From Methanobrevibacter sp. (lineage in GTDB: Archaea; Methanobacteriota; Methanobacteria; Methanobacteriales; Methanobacteriaceae), in contig JAFRCZ010000197.1 in the NCBI GenBank assembly GCA_017404125.1, positions 1-6,222 of the forward strand: 6,222 nucleotides of DNA, read 5' to 3'. Shown here in pieces: positions 4,658 to 6,222 of the stretch (position 1 is the first letter of the stretch; every line of letters begins with the position of its first letter). A model generated the notes under the pieces. The model was not told the DNA's origin and ran no database searches. It was given only the letters and a program-made list of their open reading frames with translations. Made by a program: the position numbers and the translations under genes.

Positions 4658-6222
4658 ATGTTATGGACAGATAAATACCGGCCAAAAAGCTTTGATGATG
4701 TAGTCGGTAATGTAAAGCAAAAGGCGATTATTCAAAAATGGGTTGAAAAGTGGCAAAATGGAGAGCCTCAACCGCCTTTATTATTGATTGGTCCAGCTGG
4801 AACCGGCAAAACCACAATAGCTCATATCATAGCAGATGAATTCTCAGAATATATAGAATTGAATGCAAGTGACAAGCGTTCACATGATTTATTATTGAGC
4901 ACTATTGGGGAATCTGCAAATACATATTCCCTCTTCGGAAACAATCGTAAACTAATCATAATGGACGAAGTTGATGGTATTCATGGAACCAATGACAGAG
5001 GCGGAACCAAGGCTTTGAATAAAATCATTAAGGAAAGCAAACAGCCTATTGTCATGATGGCTAATGATTTTTACAGCAATAAGTTAACCACAATTAAGAA
5101 GAATGCCCAAGTCATTAAGATGGATAAGATCAAATCTCCTTCAATCAGTAAATTCTTACGAGATGTCGTTTTGAAAAATGAGGGAATTGAAGTTAATAAG
5201 GATGTTTTAATGAAATTATCCAAAAGATCAAGCGGGGATTTGCGTTCCGCAGTAAATACATTGCAGGCTCTTGTTGAAAATGGAGGCGAATTAACAGAGG
5301 AAGCATTGGATTCAACAAGCCAAAAGGATAATACAAGCACCATATTCGATACAGTGACAAGGGTTTTGAAAAGCAAGAATCCAGAGCATGTAAAGCGTTC
5401 ATTGTTTGAAAACAATGAAGAGCCTACTCTTGTGATGGAGTATATTGCTGAAAATATTCCAAGGGAATATGAAAGCAATAAAGAGGTTAAGGAAGCTTAT
5501 GAAATGATTTCCCAAGCTGATTTGTACTTTGGAAGAACCCGTTCCAGTCAGTACTATGGCTACTGGAAATATGCATCTGACTTTATGGGTGTTGGAGTAT
5601 CTGTTTCTAAAAGGGACACTTACAGAAAATTCTCTAAAGTGGTTAGTCCAATGGCATTTTCCATGATGGGCAGAACCCGTGGAAAAAGAGCTTTAAGAGA
5701 TCAGATAGCTTCTAAAATGGAAGAAAAGATGCATGTATCATTGCAGGTGGCATATACCATTTTCCCATACTTTGAAATAATGTTTGAAAATGATGAAGTG
5801 GCATGGGAAATATCAGACTTCCTAGAGCTTGAAGATGATGAGATTAAATTCTTCAGAAAGAAAAAGATTCCTAAATCTGTAATCAATAAAATGGAAAAGA
5901 TCAAAGCAGAAATGAGGGAAGAGGAAAAAGAGGAATGGAGAAAAACCATTAAGGATGGAATATTCAGAGAGATTCCACCTCAAGATTTAGATAATATGAA
6001 ACAAGCGGATATGGGTGAGGATATGGATGATATAGATGATATTGATTCTCATAAAAATGCTACTGTCATAGATATCTTTGATGATTTTGATGATGATGAA
6101 TTGGATGAAATAGCTAATGAATACTCATTAAGCAATGGTCCTAAATCAAAATTAAGGAAAAAGAAATCTTCTGATGATAAATCTGAAGAAGATAAAAAAG
6201 ATAAAAAAGAAGAACAACTAGA
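4658..6222 (+). CDS. rfcL: Replication factor C large subunit, 3' end beyond window
   Basis: The frame is open from ATG 4658 to the window end, giving 521 complete codons. RfcL is the single large AAA+ subunit of the archaeal RFC clamp loader, partner of the upstream RfcS. Motifs: RFC box [17 protein letters not shown] (1-17), Walker [10 protein letters not shown] (45-53), ELNASDKR (67-74), Walker B IIMDEVD (100-106), sensor 1 MMANDFYS (133-140) and sensor 2 [12 protein letters not shown] (192-203, R196). The SRC arginine-finger motif of RfcS is absent, as expected for the large subunit. A collar/C-terminal domain runs to about 440. After about 450 the sequence becomes very acidic ([17 protein letters not shown]) and then lysine-rich, a disordered tail. 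Archaeal RfcL usually ends in a PCNA-interacting PIP box. None is seen here, so it probably lies just past the window. The start is preceded by a weak AAGGT (4646-4650). The length already exceeds that of many relatives. Confidence 0.97.
   Translation, partial: MLWTDKYRPKSFDDVVGNVKQKAIIQKWVEKWQNGEPQPPLLLIGPAGTGKTTIAHIIADEFSEYIELNASDKRSHDLLLSTIGESANTYSLFGNNRKLIIMDEVDGIHGTNDRGGTKALNKIIKESKQPIVMMANDFYSNKLTTIKKNAQVIKMDKIKSPSISKFLRDVVLKNEGIEVNKDVLMKLSKRSSGDLRSAVNTLQALVENGGELTEEALDSTSQKDNTSTIFDTVTRVLKSKNPEHVKRSLFENNEEPTLVMEYIAENIPREYESNKEVKEAYEMISQADLYFGRTRSSQYYGYWKYASDFMGVGVSVSKRDTYRKFSKVVSPMAFSMMGRTRGKRALRDQIASKMEEKMHVSLQVAYTIFPYFEIMFENDEVAWEISDFLELEDDEIKFFRKKKIPKSVINKMEKIKAEMREEEKEEWRKTIKDGIFREIPPQDLDNMKQADMGEDMDDIDDIDSHKNATVIDIFDDFDDDELDEIANEYSLSNGPKSKLRKKKSSDDKSEEDKKDKKEEQL

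Noticed and set aside
5071..5478. Minus-strand frames opposite rfcL, including a smaller one at 5193-5402
   Set aside because: Both are antisense to the rfcL coding sequence, with compositions expected from reverse reading of a coding region.

Overview
The window is AT-rich archaeal chromosome, most likely from Methanobrevibacter or a close relative in the Methanobacteriales. Four observations support this. Two adjacent genes encode the archaeal clamp-loader subunits RfcS and RfcL. A surface protein carries a C-terminal region resembling the pseudomurein-binding repeats that are characteristic of pseudomurein-walled methanogens. Ribosome-binding sites are of the GAGGTGATC type, as in methanogens. 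Intergenic DNA is extremely AT-rich, with BRE/TATA-like boxes and T-tract terminators. The genus assignment is inference. All genes recognised are on the + strand.

Left part (1-1750): an XRE-type helix-turn-helix regulator overlaps an ImmA/IrrE-type zinc peptidase by 11 bases. After a 160-base gap follows a small PIN-like protein in which several of the usual acidic catalytic positions are substituted. The HTH/ImmA pair resembles regulator/anti-repressor modules of mobile elements and proposed toxin-antitoxin pairs. The gap before the PIN-like gene holds two exact 12-base direct repeats 43 bases apart, which could be operators.

Middle part (1750-3650): a T-rich spacer with about three tandem copies of a 39-40 base unit, each full copy holding a terminator-like hairpin and T-run. 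A clear archaeal promoter follows. Next comes an envelope protein gene split by one in-frame TGA. The 5' part encodes two zinc ribbons and one transmembrane helix. The 3' part encodes a sequon-rich linker and pseudomurein-binding-like repeats. Both are in the same frame with no other stop between them, and the 3' part has no ribosome-binding site, so this looks like one gene with a nonsense codon. A strong hairpin-plus-T-tract terminator ends the unit. A roughly 320-base, extremely AT-rich spacer leads into rfcS.

Right part (3650-6222): rfcS (complete) and rfcL (still open at the window end), 57 bases apart with no terminator between, probably one operon. Together they encode the RFC clamp loader, which puts the PCNA sliding clamp on DNA.

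The replication genes are ordinary. The points worth a second look are the interrupted zinc-ribbon/pseudomurein-binding gene, the HTH/ImmA/PIN-like cluster with its direct repeats, and the tandem terminator-like repeats. No clearly new system is proven by the sequence alone.
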